This document shows positions 1 to 7,621 of a DNA stretch of 39,666 bases, one piece after another. The position numbers were made by a program, and so were the translations under genes. Numbering within the stretch: position 1 is the first letter of the stretch; every line of letters starts with the position of its first letter. Source of the DNA: Eubacterium sp. (GTDB taxonomy: Bacteria; Bacillota; Clostridia; Lachnospirales; Lachnospiraceae). Location of the stretch: the NCBI GenBank assembly GCA_003486385.1, contig DNFT01000037.1, positions 1 through 39,666 on the forward strand, in the 5' to 3' direction. Below the pieces are notes generated by a model. It saw only the letters and a list, made by a program, of their open reading frames with translations. It searched no databases and was not told the DNA's origin.

Positions 1-80
1 CCGTCAACCGTCTCATATTCCACATCATAGCGTGTTATAAATCTGCCTTCCTCGCGCTTTGTTATACCTTTAAATTCCAT
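1..80 (-). CDS. NUDIX-hydrolase-like protein, N-terminus only (runs off window)
   Basis: Only the first 26 or so codons are present; the rest lies before base 1. The protein begins MEFKGITKREEGRF and continues ITRYDVEYETVD, a basic start followed by a beta strand that resembles the opening of Clostridia NUDIX (ADP-ribose pyrophosphatase-like) proteins; the NUDIX box itself would be outside the window, so this is a resemblance from memory and not a domain call. An AGGGG ribosome site sits seven bases before the ATG. It follows cmk on the same strand after a 121-base gap that carries a structured repeat. Confidence 0.45.
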   Translation of the reverse strand, partial: MEFKGITKREEGRFITRYDVEYETVD

Positions 81-94
81 TTTTATACCCCTGC

Positions 95-140
95 ATACTG
101 CAAGCATTGCTTGCAGTACTGCCAACAATAAGTAGTTTGA
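95..140 (-). repeat. Structured intergenic motif, copy 1 of 3
   Basis: On the minus strand this reads CTACTTATTGTTGGCAGTAC followed by TGCAAGCAATGCTTGCAGTAT, and contains a 7-bp stem (GCAAGCA/TGCTTGC) plus the short palindrome GCAGTACTGC. A further perfect 10-bp stem (AGTTTGAAAG/CTTTCAAACT, 134-158) overlaps its upstream end. Related copies are at 11343-11372 (28 of 31 bases identical) and 29210-29253. Each lies shortly before a minus-strand start codon. Confidence 0.6.
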
Positions 141-201
141 AAGTTTTTCTTTCAAACTTATTACATCGGAGCTTTATTGTATTCCCCGTACTGATTATTT
201 T

Positions 202-870
202 CTACTTTACCGCATTTCTGAAAATGTTCATTATCGCTTCCGTGACCTGCTCAATGTTCATATCCGAGGAGTCGAGAAGCACCGCATCCTCAGCCTGCTT
301 AAGTGGAGAAATATCCCTGTGCATATCATTGTAATCTCTTTTTTCGATATCCGCTTTTATAACTTCAATATCCTGCTTCTCGCCCTTCTGTAAAAGCTCG
401 TCATATCTTCTCTGCGCCCTCGCCTCAACACTCGCCGTAAGGTATACCTTGGCTGTTGCAGCAGGAAGTACACAGGTTCCGATATCCCTGCCGTCCATAA
501 TGACGTCCGTTCCCTCTGCAAGCTGTCTTTGAAGCTCCACAAGCTTGCTTCTCACGGCAGCATATACAGCCACGGCACTCGCCATTGCGCCGACCTCCTC
601 CTGTCTTAAGCGCCCGGTGACATTCTCACCGTTTAAGATGACCTGCTGTGCGCCGTCCTCATAAGTAATCCTTACGTCAACATCGGCGCATGCCTTAGAT
701 ACTGCCGCCTCATCCCTGCCGTCAATGCCATTGTCCACAAAATATATAGCCATCGCGCGGTACATAGCCCCCGTGTCTACATATATAAATCCAAGTTCCT
801 TTGCAACTCTCTTTGCTATTGTGCTTTTTCCTGCTCCGGCAGGACCATCTATTGCTATGCTGTATGCCAT
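202..870 (-). CDS. cmk: Cytidylate kinase
   Basis: Phosphorylates CMP and dCMP with ATP in the cytoplasm, a step in pyrimidine nucleotide supply. The 222-residue protein has the standard length for bacterial Cmk. It opens MAYSIAIDGPAGAGKST, with the P-loop GPAGAGKST at about residues 9-17; DTGAMYRA near residue 32 is the family's substrate-binding segment, and DGRDIGTCVLP near 126 matches the conserved CMP-binding region. AAGGAG lies eight bases before the ATG. The next gene on the strand is the partial NUDIX-like gene; upstream is a flavoprotein gene of the HI0933 family, a neighbour often seen beside cmk in Clostridia. No sign of damage. Confidence 0.97.
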   Translation of the reverse strand: MAYSIAIDGPAGAGKSTIAKRVAKELGFIYVDTGAMYRAMAIYFVDNGIDGRDEAAVSKACADVDVRITYEDGAQQVILNGENVTGRLRQEEVGAMASAVAVYAAVRSKLVELQRQLAEGTDVIMDGRDIGTCVLPAATAKVYLTASVEARAQRRYDELLQKGEKQDIEVIKADIEKRDYNDMHRDISPLKQAEDAVLLDSSDMNIEQVTEAIMNIFRNAVK

Positions 871-1213
871 TTTGTTTTCTCCTTCTATCCTTTTTATAAT
901 TTCTCTGGGTACATTCTAGCATATATGCCAACCCATGCCCTTATTTCAATAATTTTTATGTGATTTGAAATGTTTCGTGGGTATATAACTCTTATTTCTT
1001 TGTTTTATACCCTTATTTTATACTTTACTGATGATTATAAGGGCATATTTTGATTTATCAGCCTTCTATACCCATATCCGGCATTTTTTCTATGTGTTTT
1101 TGACACTTTCCGGGTATATTTTGATTTTTTTGTTTTCCTTGCCCAGCCTGCCCGGATTCAAGCTGCTCCATCACTGTTCTAAGAGTTTTTCTAATTTCAT
1201 TTGCAAAACTGTC
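871..1213. other. AT-rich intergenic region before cmk
   Basis: A 343-base gap between the flavoprotein stop and the cmk start. It holds the cmk ribosome site and two near-identical 16-base stretches, GGGCATATTTTGATTT at about 1041 and GGGTATATTTTGATTT at about 1111. I see no convincing gene, terminator with a U-tract, or promoter pair. Confidence 0.5.
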
Positions 1214-2512
1214 TCACACGCTCATTCCGGCAAGGTGCCCCGTTGACCACGCAATCTGCAGGTTGAAGCCCCCTGTCACCGCATCAAGGTCTAACACCTC
1301 ACCGGCAAAATAAAGTCCGCCGACCTTCTTAGATTCCATTGTGGAAGGGTCTATATCCCTGACGCTCACACCACCCTGTGTGATTATCGCCTCATTGAAC
1401 CCCCTGAGTCCTGTGAGCGTAAACTCAAGATTCTTTATCGTGCCTATGAGTCTCAGCCGCTCCTCACGACTGATCTCATGCACCTTCTTGTACTCGTCTA
1501 TTCCGCTTCTTCTGATTACAACAGGAATAAGTGACTTAGGGAGCAGCTTATCAAGTGCGTTGTTGAAATTCTTATTCATGAATTCATCAAAATCCCTGAG
1601 CACACGCGCATCAAGCTGCTCTGTGTCAAGCCCCGGCTTTAAGTCTATCACCAGTCTCAGCGGATGGTCCTTGATTTTCTTAGCCACATAGCTGCTCGCG
1701 CTGAGCACGGTAGGTCCGCTCACACCGAAATGTGTGAATAAAAGCTCACCAAAATCCTCATAGAGCTTCTTTTTGCCGTCATATATCGTCACACCGGAAT
1801 TTTTTAGTGCAAGACCCTGAAGCTCCTTCACATCCTCCTCAGCGACATTAAATGGCACAAGTGCCGGACTGAGCGCCGTCACATTGTGCCCTGTTCTCTG
1901 CGCAAATTCATAACCGTCACCTGTTGAACCGGTTGTAGGATAGGACACCCCTCCGGTCGCAACGATAACCGCATCCGCAGGATATACCTTGCCGGAAGCG
2001 CACCTGACTCCGGTTACAGTGGTGGCAATGGCTCCGGCGGCAGCTCCACATTTTCCGCCATCAGCAGCATCCGCGGTGTCATCTGTTTTATCCAAGGTTC
2101 CGGTAATTATTTCTGTCACCGTGGTATCATATTCAAGCTTCACACCAAGCTTCTTCATTATTCTCACAAGAGCAGCTATGACATCCCCGGCCCTGTCACT
2201 TACCGGGAACACTCTGTTGCCCCTCTCAACCTTCGTTGCAAGCCCTGCAGTGTTGAGCATAGTCACCACATCATCATTGGTGAAGCCATAGAATGCACTG
2301 TACAAAAACTTCTTGTTGGTGACAACATTGTTAAAAAGCTCCTCGACATCACAGGCATTGGTGATATTGCAGCGACCCTTTCCCGTTATGTAGATTTTCT
2401 TTCCCGCCTTCTCATTTTTCTCAAGAACCGTCACCTGATGACCGTTTCCTGCCGCTGCTATCGCCGCCATCATTCCAGCCGCCCCGGCTCCGATTACTAT
2501 GACATTACTCAT
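1214..2512 (-). CDS. HI0933/YhiN/BaiN-family FAD-dependent oxidoreductase
   Basis: A 432-residue soluble flavoprotein. The N-terminus carries the dinucleotide-binding glycine motif GAGAAGMMAAIAA (about 8-20) and the family segment GKKIYITGKGRCNITNA. VIVATGGVSYPTTGSTGDG in the middle and GLYFAGEVLDLDAVTGGFN followed by LQIAWSTGHLAG at the end are hallmarks of the HI0933 family; BaiN of bile-acid-dehydroxylating clostridia belongs here. The substrate of this member is unknown, so the name should stay at family level. A low-complexity, Ala/Gly/Asp-rich insertion of about 25 residues (near 140-165) interrupts the middle. AAGGATATAT precedes the ATG. It probably shares transcripts with cmk downstream. 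Confidence 0.9.
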   Translation of the reverse strand: MSNVIVIGAGAAGMMAAIAAAGNGHQVTVLEKNEKAGKKIYITGKGRCNITNACDVEELFNNVVTNKKFLYSAFYGFTNDDVVTMLNTAGLATKVERGNRVFPVSDRAGDVIAALVRIMKKLGVKLEYDTTVTEIITGTLDKTDDTADAADGGKCGAAAGAIATTVTGVRCASGKVYPADAVIVATGGVSYPTTGSTGDGYEFAQRTGHNVTALSPALVPFNVAEEDVKELQGLALKNSGVTIYDGKKKLYEDFGELLFTHFGVSGPTVLSASSYVAKKIKDHPLRLVIDLKPGLDTEQLDARVLRDFDEFMNKNFNNALDKLLPKSLIPVVIRRSGIDEYKKVHEISREERLRLIGTIKNLEFTLTGLRGFNEAIITQGGVSVRDIDPSTMESKKVGGLYFAGEVLDLDAVTGGFNLQIAWSTGHLAGMSV

Positions 2513-2707
2513 ATATCCTTACTATCCTTTTCCATATATTTATCTGCCGATTATACCTCACAATCAAAAAACACCACAACCTGCATATTACCCATATCAT
2601 TGCCATTTTTCCTATGCAACAAGCATTTTCTTAATCTGTACATTTATTGATATTTCCCCAATCCGCCAACGCCCTTCTAAATCCTCAAATATAAATCTAT
2701 ACCCAGG

Positions 2708-3643
2708 CTATTCCTCTATTTTCCTCAGTGACTCAAATAAATCCTCATCAAGCTGATTGATTTCGTCATTATTGTACACCTGATAGTCGCTCCACACCCT
2801 GTTAAGCTCCTCAAGCTTCTGCACCACACGCTCCTTGTTCTTCATGCACAGAGCCACTATCAGGGCATTTATAACGCTCATCGGTGCGACAAGTGAATCC
2901 ACGATGGAGGTCATATCGCTTCTTGCCAGCAGATTGCACGAGGAATAGAGGCTCATAGGTGAATTTCTGCTGTCGGTGATGGCGATTACCTCTGCGCTCT
3001 TGTTATTAGCGTACTCCATGCATTTGAGCGTCCTCATGGAATACCGCGGAAAGCTTATGCCGACAACAACATCCTTTTCATTTATCGGCAGCATCTGTTC
3101 AAACATCTCCGAAGCGCTGTTGGTGGTCACCATGCGGACATTATCATTTATCATTCTTAAGTAAAAGCCAAGAAATTCCGCAAGCGGAGCACAGCTTCTC
3201 ACACCGACAATGTATATATGCCCGGCCGAATTGAGCATGTCGACCGCCAGGTCAAACGCATCCGGCTCAATAGTCTCCATGGTAAGTCTTATCTTCTCTA
3301 TATCCGCGTTGAGCACATACGAAAGAACCTTGGACTGCTCTATATCCCCTGCCGCTGCCTCAATTTTCTCGACGGAGCCCAGCCGCTTTTTGAGAAAAAC
3401 AGCCATAGCCTCCTGAAACTGCGGATATCCCTCATAGCCTAACATCATGGCGAATCTCACAGCGGTGGATTCGCTCACACCAGCCTTCTGTCCAAGCTTC
3501 GCCGCCGTAAGGAAAGCCGCTGTATCATAATTTTCAAGAATATATTCCGCAAGCTTCTTCTGCCCCTTGCTGAACGAGGGCAGCATGGCATTTATCTTTT
3601 CCTTGACTGTCTGTCCGTTGTTAGAAATCGTGCTCTTGTCCAT
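2708..3643 (-). CDS. RpiR/MurR-family transcriptional regulator (HTH + SIS)
   Basis: A 311-residue DNA-binding regulator of the RpiR type. Residues about 10-85 form the HTH_6 domain (KINAMLPSFSKGQKKLAEYI, then AGVSESTAVRFAMMLGYEGYPQF); residues about 125-260 form a SIS sugar-phosphate-isomerase fold (AGHIYIVGVRSCAPLAEFLG, NEKDVVVGISFPRYS). Such proteins usually sense a phosphosugar and control amino-sugar or carbohydrate genes. No sugar operon adjoins it here, so its target is unknown. GAGG lies ten bases before the ATG. It has its own promoter at 3748-3776 with a leader of about 100 bases that can form a stem (GCAGGTA/TGCCTGC). Confidence 0.92.
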   Translation of the reverse strand: MDKSTISNNGQTVKEKINAMLPSFSKGQKKLAEYILENYDTAAFLTAAKLGQKAGVSESTAVRFAMMLGYEGYPQFQEAMAVFLKKRLGSVEKIEAAAGDIEQSKVLSYVLNADIEKIRLTMETIEPDAFDLAVDMLNSAGHIYIVGVRSCAPLAEFLGFYLRMINDNVRMVTTNSASEMFEQMLPINEKDVVVGISFPRYSMRTLKCMEYANNKSAEVIAITDSRNSPMSLYSSCNLLARSDMTSIVDSLVAPMSVINALIVALCMKNKERVVQKLEELNRVWSDYQVYNNDEINQLDEDLFESLRKIEE

Positions 3644-3747
3644 ATAGATAAAACCTCAGATTCTAAAATTATGCTGCATACTTTCCTTCTGCTCCGGCAG
3701 GCATTTCATACCATCTCAAAAATACCTGCTGGAAACACATTTCATAT

Positions 3748-3776
3748 ATTATAAATCAAAATAATATTTATATCAA
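3748..3776 (-). promoter_or_regulatory. Sigma-A promoter of the RpiR-type regulator
   Basis: On the minus strand TTGATA (3771-3776) is followed after exactly 17 bases by TATAAT (3748-3753), close to the ideal housekeeping promoter. Transcription would start about 100 bases before the regulator's ATG. Confidence 0.7.
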
Positions 3777-3780
3777 GTCA

Positions 3781-5103
3781 TCAACACTCAATAAACGTCA
3801 TGACCGCCGACAGCACCGCTATAACCGCATAGCCCGCTGCAATCTCGAGCAGCACAAGCATATACACCGGATTTCCCGACACAGCCGCTGCAATACCGTA
3901 CTGTACAAGCGCAACCGCCGTAAAACACAGCGAATTTCTAAGTGTACACAGCATTCGTGCCGTCCACAGCAGCAAGGGATTCAGTCCGAAGAACCGCCCC
4001 GCATGCATGAATACCATCCTCTGCCTGTTTCCCGAGCTTGCGTCCACCTGCATAGCGCTTCCTAAATACTGAAACAGAACTCCCGTAATCACCATCCCCG
4101 TGATGACACCTGCTGCCATTCTCCATTCATCCTCAGCCACAAATACAATCCAGCCAAGCGTAAACTGCATGACGCACAGTATATACGCGGCAAATCTGAA
4201 TGAATTTTTCAGATACACACCACGGCAGAAGCGTAACATACCCTTTAATTCCGGTGCCGCTCCTCTATGCAGTCTTTTATTTCTGCCAGCACTCCGACCA
4301 TTATCCCTGCTATCATTCCCACTATCAGCTCTGTCATCATCTCCACCGCCATCATTTACGGCTATACCCTTTCCCTCTGAATTATCCGCTTTTCCATTGT
4401 GTGATTCCACATTCCGTGGCTGTAACCCCCATGTTTCAATATCCTGTATCTGTGCATTCTTTGTTTCAATATCCTGTATCTGCGTATCCGAAGCTGTATT
4501 TTCCTTCATCGTGAGCGTTCCATTATCCATAATCCCGATAAAATCCGCAATGCGCTCAAGCTCATCGGTGAGGTGTGTCGAAAAAATAACGCTTATCATC
4601 TGCTTCTCAACCGCCTCCTGAAGCATATACAGAAATTCCCTGCGAAATGTCACGTCAAGCCCGCTGGTAGGTTCATCCAAAAGCAGCAGCCGCGGGTGGT
4701 GCCCCATCGCAAATGCGAACTGAAAACGGACCTTCTCACCCTTCGACAAAAGTCCATACACCTTATGGTCTTCAAGCTCCACTCTTTTTAATCTCTCATA
4801 AAATTCTTTTTCATCGTAATTCCTGTACAGATTCTTAAAAACGTCCATATTTTCTTTGAGGGTTGCCTCCGCAAAAAATGGCGCATCCTCCATTATAAAG
4901 CCTGCCTGACCCTCGTACTCCACGCTTCCGCTCTTTATCAAAGACGGGTTTAATATGCTCTTTAAAAGCGTAGTCTTTCCCGAACCCATTCTCCCCACAA
5001 GCCCCATTATGTAGCCTCTTGGCAACGTAAAACTTATATCCCGCAGTTCAAACTTCCCCTGCTGCCTGCACACCCCTCTGACCATCAATGCACTCTCTTC
5101 CAT
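3781..5103 (-). CDS. ABC transporter: ATPase fused to a membrane domain
   Basis: A 440-residue fusion. Residues 1-210 are an ABC ATPase with Walker A GRMGSGKTT (about 37-45), signature LSKGEKVRF, Walker B LLLLDEPTSGLD and the switch histidine in STHL. Residues about 215-290 are a hydrophilic Asp/Asn/Ser/Gly-rich linker. The last 150 residues hold about four hydrophobic helices (AAYILCVMQFTLGWIVFVA, then VITGMVITGVLFQYLGSAM and two more), so the membrane part is in the same chain. Inside the linker the heptad QIQDIET occurs twice, from a 30-bp tandem DNA repeat at 4433-4482. GGGAGGGAGAAG precedes the ATG. Last gene of the GntR-ABC operon; the cargo is unknown. Confidence 0.85.
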   Translation of the reverse strand: MEESALMVRGVCRQQGKFELRDISFTLPRGYIMGLVGRMGSGKTTLLKSILNPSLIKSGSVEYEGQAGFIMEDAPFFAEATLKENMDVFKNLYRNYDEKEFYERLKRVELEDHKVYGLLSKGEKVRFQFAFAMGHHPRLLLLDEPTSGLDVTFRREFLYMLQEAVEKQMISVIFSTHLTDELERIADFIGIMDNGTLTMKENTASDTQIQDIETKNAQIQDIETWGLQPRNVESHNGKADNSEGKGIAVNDGGGDDDRADSGNDSRDNGRSAGRNKRLHRGAAPELKGMLRFCRGVYLKNSFRFAAYILCVMQFTLGWIVFVAEDEWRMAAGVITGMVITGVLFQYLGSAMQVDASSGNRQRMVFMHAGRFFGLNPLLLWTARMLCTLRNSLCFTAVALVQYGIAAAVSGNPVYMLVLLEIAAGYAVIAVLSAVMTFIEC

Positions 5104-5140
5104 AGACTTCTCCCTCCCGCTATTTTAGGTGTATTTTCAC

Positions 5141-5290
5141 ACTAATCCTCATTTCCGAGCGATTTATTGCGAAGAGACGATGAGAAATTCGCGCAGGCGA
5201 TTTATCATCCGTCATCAAAAGCAATTTATTTTCGCTCAGAAACAAATTGCAGGTGTGAAAAATTTGCTATCAAGTTAATTTATCGCACTA
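5141..5290. repeat. 150-bp three-hairpin intergenic repeat, copy 1
   Basis: About 91% identical (137 of 150 bases) to 6371-6520. It begins at the stop codon of the GntR gene and fills most of the gap to the next gene in the operon. The three inverted repeats that are perfect in copy 2 are imperfect here; one substitution in the middle hairpin becomes a G-U pair in minus-strand RNA. Confidence 0.85.
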
Positions 5291-5656
5291 TGCCCAGAGC
5301 AGCTCTATCATCGTCTGCACTTCATCGAGCGACAGCCCCGCAGCCTTCCCTTCCTTTATAAGCTGCGCCGCCGTATCCTCTATCAGCTTCAGCCGTTTTT
5401 CCCTGAGTATCTCCACCTTGCTCGGTGACACGAAAAAGCCCTTCTGCGGCACCGAATAAATCAGGCCTTCGTTTTCAAGCTCCTCGTAAGCCCTCTTAGT
5501 TGTTATCACGCTTATCTGCAGCTCCTTGGCGAGCTGCCTTATCGACGGCAGCATCTCGTCAGGGGCAAGTGCGTGGTTTAATATCCCTTCCTTTATCTGC
5601 TTTGTAATCTGTTCATATATAGGCGCACTGCTCTTATCCGAAATAATTATCTGCAT
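5288..5656 (-). CDS. GntR-family regulator, YtrA subfamily
   Basis: A 122-residue repressor-like protein: a winged-helix domain over residues 1-75 (SAPIYEQITKQIKEGILN, then LPSIRQLAKELQISVITTKR, then YEELENEGLIYSVPQKGFFV) and a short C-terminal dimerisation tail without a large effector domain, which is the YtrA plan. YtrA proteins sit in ABC operons and repress their own operon by binding an inverted repeat; the 47-bp palindrome at 7434-7480 over the operon promoter is the obvious candidate site. It starts 18 bases after the membrane-protein stop, with AAAGG ten bases before the ATG. Here it is third in the operon rather than first. Confidence 0.93.
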   Translation of the reverse strand: MQIIISDKSSAPIYEQITKQIKEGILNHALAPDEMLPSIRQLAKELQISVITTKRAYEELENEGLIYSVPQKGFFVSPSKVEILREKRLKLIEDTAAQLIKEGKAAGLSLDEVQTMIELLWA

Positions 5657-5674
5657 CCATCCACAACCTTTCCG

Positions 5675-6370
5675 TCAAAACATCTCATCTGCCATATTCG
5701 TTTTCTTGTTTTTTGTCCCATTCAGCCCCGCCACATCGACAAATTTGTATTCGGCGAAAAACGCATGAACCATATAATACATCTTCACAAATGCCTGAAC
5801 CAAAAATCCTGCAACGCCGAGCCCAAGCATCAGTGCCTCATGCCCTTCCACCTCATTGTCAGACAACGCAATCGCTGTGAAAAATATCACCCATGCAAGT
5901 ATACTAAAAAAGATTCCGAATCCTTTTTCCTGAATTGAAGCCTTTTTGCACCAGCCGCAGAAAAAGACTGCACTTCCTGCCTCAAACAGCATGAGTGCTA
6001 TCGTAAATACATTGTTGATTACACATTTTGCAAAAGGATACTCATTTCTGAAAATCAGAACCCTCAGCAATCCAAAGCTCAGGATAAGCACTATAAATAC
6101 AGCTTCCATGGCAAACTGCCTGTATATCATCAGCCTTTTTCTTTCCGCCGCACTTACCGGCATTATAAACAATATCCTCCCGCATGTCGGAAGCAGCATC
6201 ATCATCGCCATCTCAATCAGCCATGCCAGACACAGCACGAGCGTTCCGTCAGGTGCCATAATCGAACCTGCCACAAGACACAGCATCAAAATCCCCCTGA
6301 CTCCCCTACAGCTATGCCTGATATCGCACCACAGAGTATTTATCGCAAGTTTAAATATTTCTTTTTTCAT
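5675..6370 (-). CDS. Multi-pass membrane protein of the GntR-ABC operon
   Basis: A 231-residue protein with about six hydrophobic segments (for example GILMLCLVAGSIMA, VLCLAWLIEMAMMMLLP, EAVFIVLILSFGLLRVLIF, GIFFSILAWVIFFTAIAL). I do not recognise a named family; its place between the ATPase and the GntR gene makes it the likely permease. A longer reading frame reaches 6475, but those codons are part of the 150-bp repeat. The ATG at 6368-6370 is chosen because GAGG stands six bases before it. Notably that ribosome site lies in the end of the repeat. The C-terminus is hydrophilic and lysine/asparagine-rich. Confidence 0.75.
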   Translation of the reverse strand: MKKEIFKLAINTLWCDIRHSCRGVRGILMLCLVAGSIMAPDGTLVLCLAWLIEMAMMMLLPTCGRILFIMPVSAAERKRLMIYRQFAMEAVFIVLILSFGLLRVLIFRNEYPFAKCVINNVFTIALMLFEAGSAVFFCGWCKKASIQEKGFGIFFSILAWVIFFTAIALSDNEVEGHEALMLGLGVAGFLVQAFVKMYYMVHAFFAEYKFVDVAGLNGTKNKKTNMADEMF

Positions 6371-6520
6371 ACTAATCCTCATTTCCGAGCGACTTATCGC
6401 GAGGAGACGATGAGAAATCCGTGCAGGCGATTTCTCATCTGTCATCAAAAGCAATTTGTTTTCGCCCAGAAACAAATTGCATGTGTGAAAAATTTGCTTT
6501 CAAGTTAATTTTTCACACTA
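6371..6520. repeat. 150-bp three-hairpin intergenic repeat, copy 2
   Basis: Contains three perfect inverted repeats in a row: GATGAGAAATC at 6409-6419 with its complement at 6429-6439; GCAATTTGTTT at 6451-6461 with 6470-6480; and GTGTGAAAAATT at 6483-6494 with 6507-6518. The end next to the membrane-protein gene carries GAGGATTAGT, which serves as its ribosome site; the same ten bases recur just outside the other end. Copy 1 is at 5141-5290. It could be a non-autonomous mobile element, an RNA processing unit, or both. Confidence 0.85.
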
Positions 6521-6531
6521 ATCCTCCACTC

Positions 6532-7389
6532 CTATAACAGATACTCCACAATATCGCCCAGTCCTGCCGGCTCATCGACCGATGCAAGCTTTAAGTAATC
6601 CTCCGAGGCATCGATAAGCCCCATGCTGAAGTTCTCCTCGTCCCTTCGTCCGACCATCACCTTACTCATGTAATCGAGCTGTCTCCTGTTCCCCTTAACA
6701 ACATGATATCTCTCGGTGAGTTCCTCCTTCGTCCCGAAGTATGCCTGCTGTCCTTTTTTTATCGCCAGCACATAGTCAGCCCTCTTGTCAAGCTCCTCCA
6801 TCAGATGACTCGACCAGAAAATAATATGCCCCTCATCCTGATATTCCCCGATAAGCTCATACAGCTCCTCCCGCGCATAGCTGTCAAGATGTGCCGACGG
6901 CTCATCAAGGAATAGCACCTCCGACTTATAGGAAAATGCAAATGCCATCTGGACAACCATGATATTTCCGCGCGACAGCTTTGAAAGCTGTCTGTTCAGC
7001 GGAATATTGTACCTTTTTAAGACATCATAATACTTTTTCCTGTCAAAATTTTCATAAAATTCCCCGAAACATTTCTCAAGCTCCCGCGGAGTGTAATCCT
7101 TCGGGAAGGGACATCGTTCAAGAATATATGCGAATTTTCCGGATATTCTGTTCACCGCACTGCTGCCGTCTGTGCAGCCATCAGCTTCATGTCCGGTTTC
7201 ACCCGTTTTCCATTCACATTCACCCGAAAAGCTCTCTGTACCTAGCAGGCAGTTAAAGAACGTGCTCTTTCCGCATCCGTTTTTCCCGATAACCGCCACA
7301 ACATAGCCTGCGTCCATATCCAAATCTATAGGTCCAAGCTTGAAATTGTAAAATTCCTTTTTCATATTCTCAATATGTAAGCCGTTCAT
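6532..7389 (-). CDS. ABC transporter ATP-binding protein
   Basis: A 285-residue ATPase and first gene of the GntR-regulated operon. Walker A is GKNGCGKST (about 36-44), the signature is the degenerate LSRGN, Walker B is EVLFLDEPSAHLD and the H-loop is SSHL. About 25 residues between Walker A and the Q-loop region are low in complexity (Gly/Asp/Ser/Thr). The C-terminal 70 residues after DYVLAIKKGQQAYFGTKEEL form the usual accessory region of YtrB/YxlF-type ATPases. The frame is open to a GTG at 7395, but AAAGGAGG directly abuts that codon and is six bases from the ATG at 7387-7389, so the latter is taken as the start. Substrate unknown. Confidence 0.9.
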   Translation of the reverse strand: MNGLHIENMKKEFYNFKLGPIDLDMDAGYVVAVIGKNGCGKSTFFNCLLGTESFSGECEWKTGETGHEADGCTDGSSAVNRISGKFAYILERCPFPKDYTPRELEKCFGEFYENFDRKKYYDVLKRYNIPLNRQLSKLSRGNIMVVQMAFAFSYKSEVLFLDEPSAHLDSYAREELYELIGEYQDEGHIIFWSSHLMEELDKRADYVLAIKKGQQAYFGTKEELTERYHVVKGNRRQLDYMSKVMVGRRDEENFSMGLIDASEDYLKLASVDEPAGLGDIVEYLL

Positions 7390-7433
7390 ATCCACCCTCC
7401 TTTAACTATTTACCGCATGTAACTACCACATGT

Positions 7434-7485
7434 AACTGTGCATATCTGTATATATACATTATATACAGATATGCACAGTTGTCAA
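7434..7485 (-). promoter_or_regulatory. Promoter and perfect palindromic operator of the GntR-ABC operon
   Basis: On the minus strand TTGACA (7480-7485) and TATAAT (7458-7463) are 16 bases apart. The promoter is overlaid by a perfect inverted repeat: arms of 21 bases at 7434-7454 and 7460-7480 around a five-base centre (TACAT on the plus strand). The outer arm reads AACTGTGCATATCTGTATAT. The site spans from the edge of the -35 box past the likely start point, as expected for a repressor site. The operon encodes a YtrA-type GntR protein, the likely ligand. Confidence 0.85.
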
Positions 7486-7495
7486 TATAGAATAT

Positions 7496-7589
7496 AAAAA
7501 AAGACTGTCACACTAAATAATTAATTGATATGTCCCCTCCTTACTGGTTTGTACAGTAAGGAGGGGACATATCAAATGTGCAGTCTTTT
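7496..7589. repeat. Long GGGACA-core palindrome / bidirectional terminator
   Basis: Perfect 22-bp inverted repeat (7525-7546 and 7554-7575; arm begins TTGATATGTCCCCTCC) with a seven-base loop, enclosed by a second pair AAAGACTG / CAGTCTTT. Runs of T on the outgoing side of each strand let it end transcription of the lipoprotein gene on the minus strand. It is far longer than a normal terminator and shares a GGGGACA core with the palindromes at 16666-16730 and 39534-39596. Confidence 0.75.
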
Positions 7590-7621
7590 CTACTATAAAT
7601 TATACTCCCTCTCAGCCTCTT

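Noticed and set aside
871..1213. Riboswitch or small RNA in the gap before cmk
   Set aside because: The CCCTTAT/ATAAGGG pair has a long loop and there is no terminator or conserved core I recognise.
4100..4621. A 173-codon plus-strand frame opposite the ABC fusion gene
   Set aside because: It is Ser/Pro/Cys-rich shadow sequence of a gene with clear ABC motifs on the other strand, with no ribosome site.
6371..6475. N-terminal extension of the membrane protein up to 6475
   Set aside because: These codons are part of the dispersed 150-bp repeat, and a good ribosome site precedes the internal ATG at 6370.
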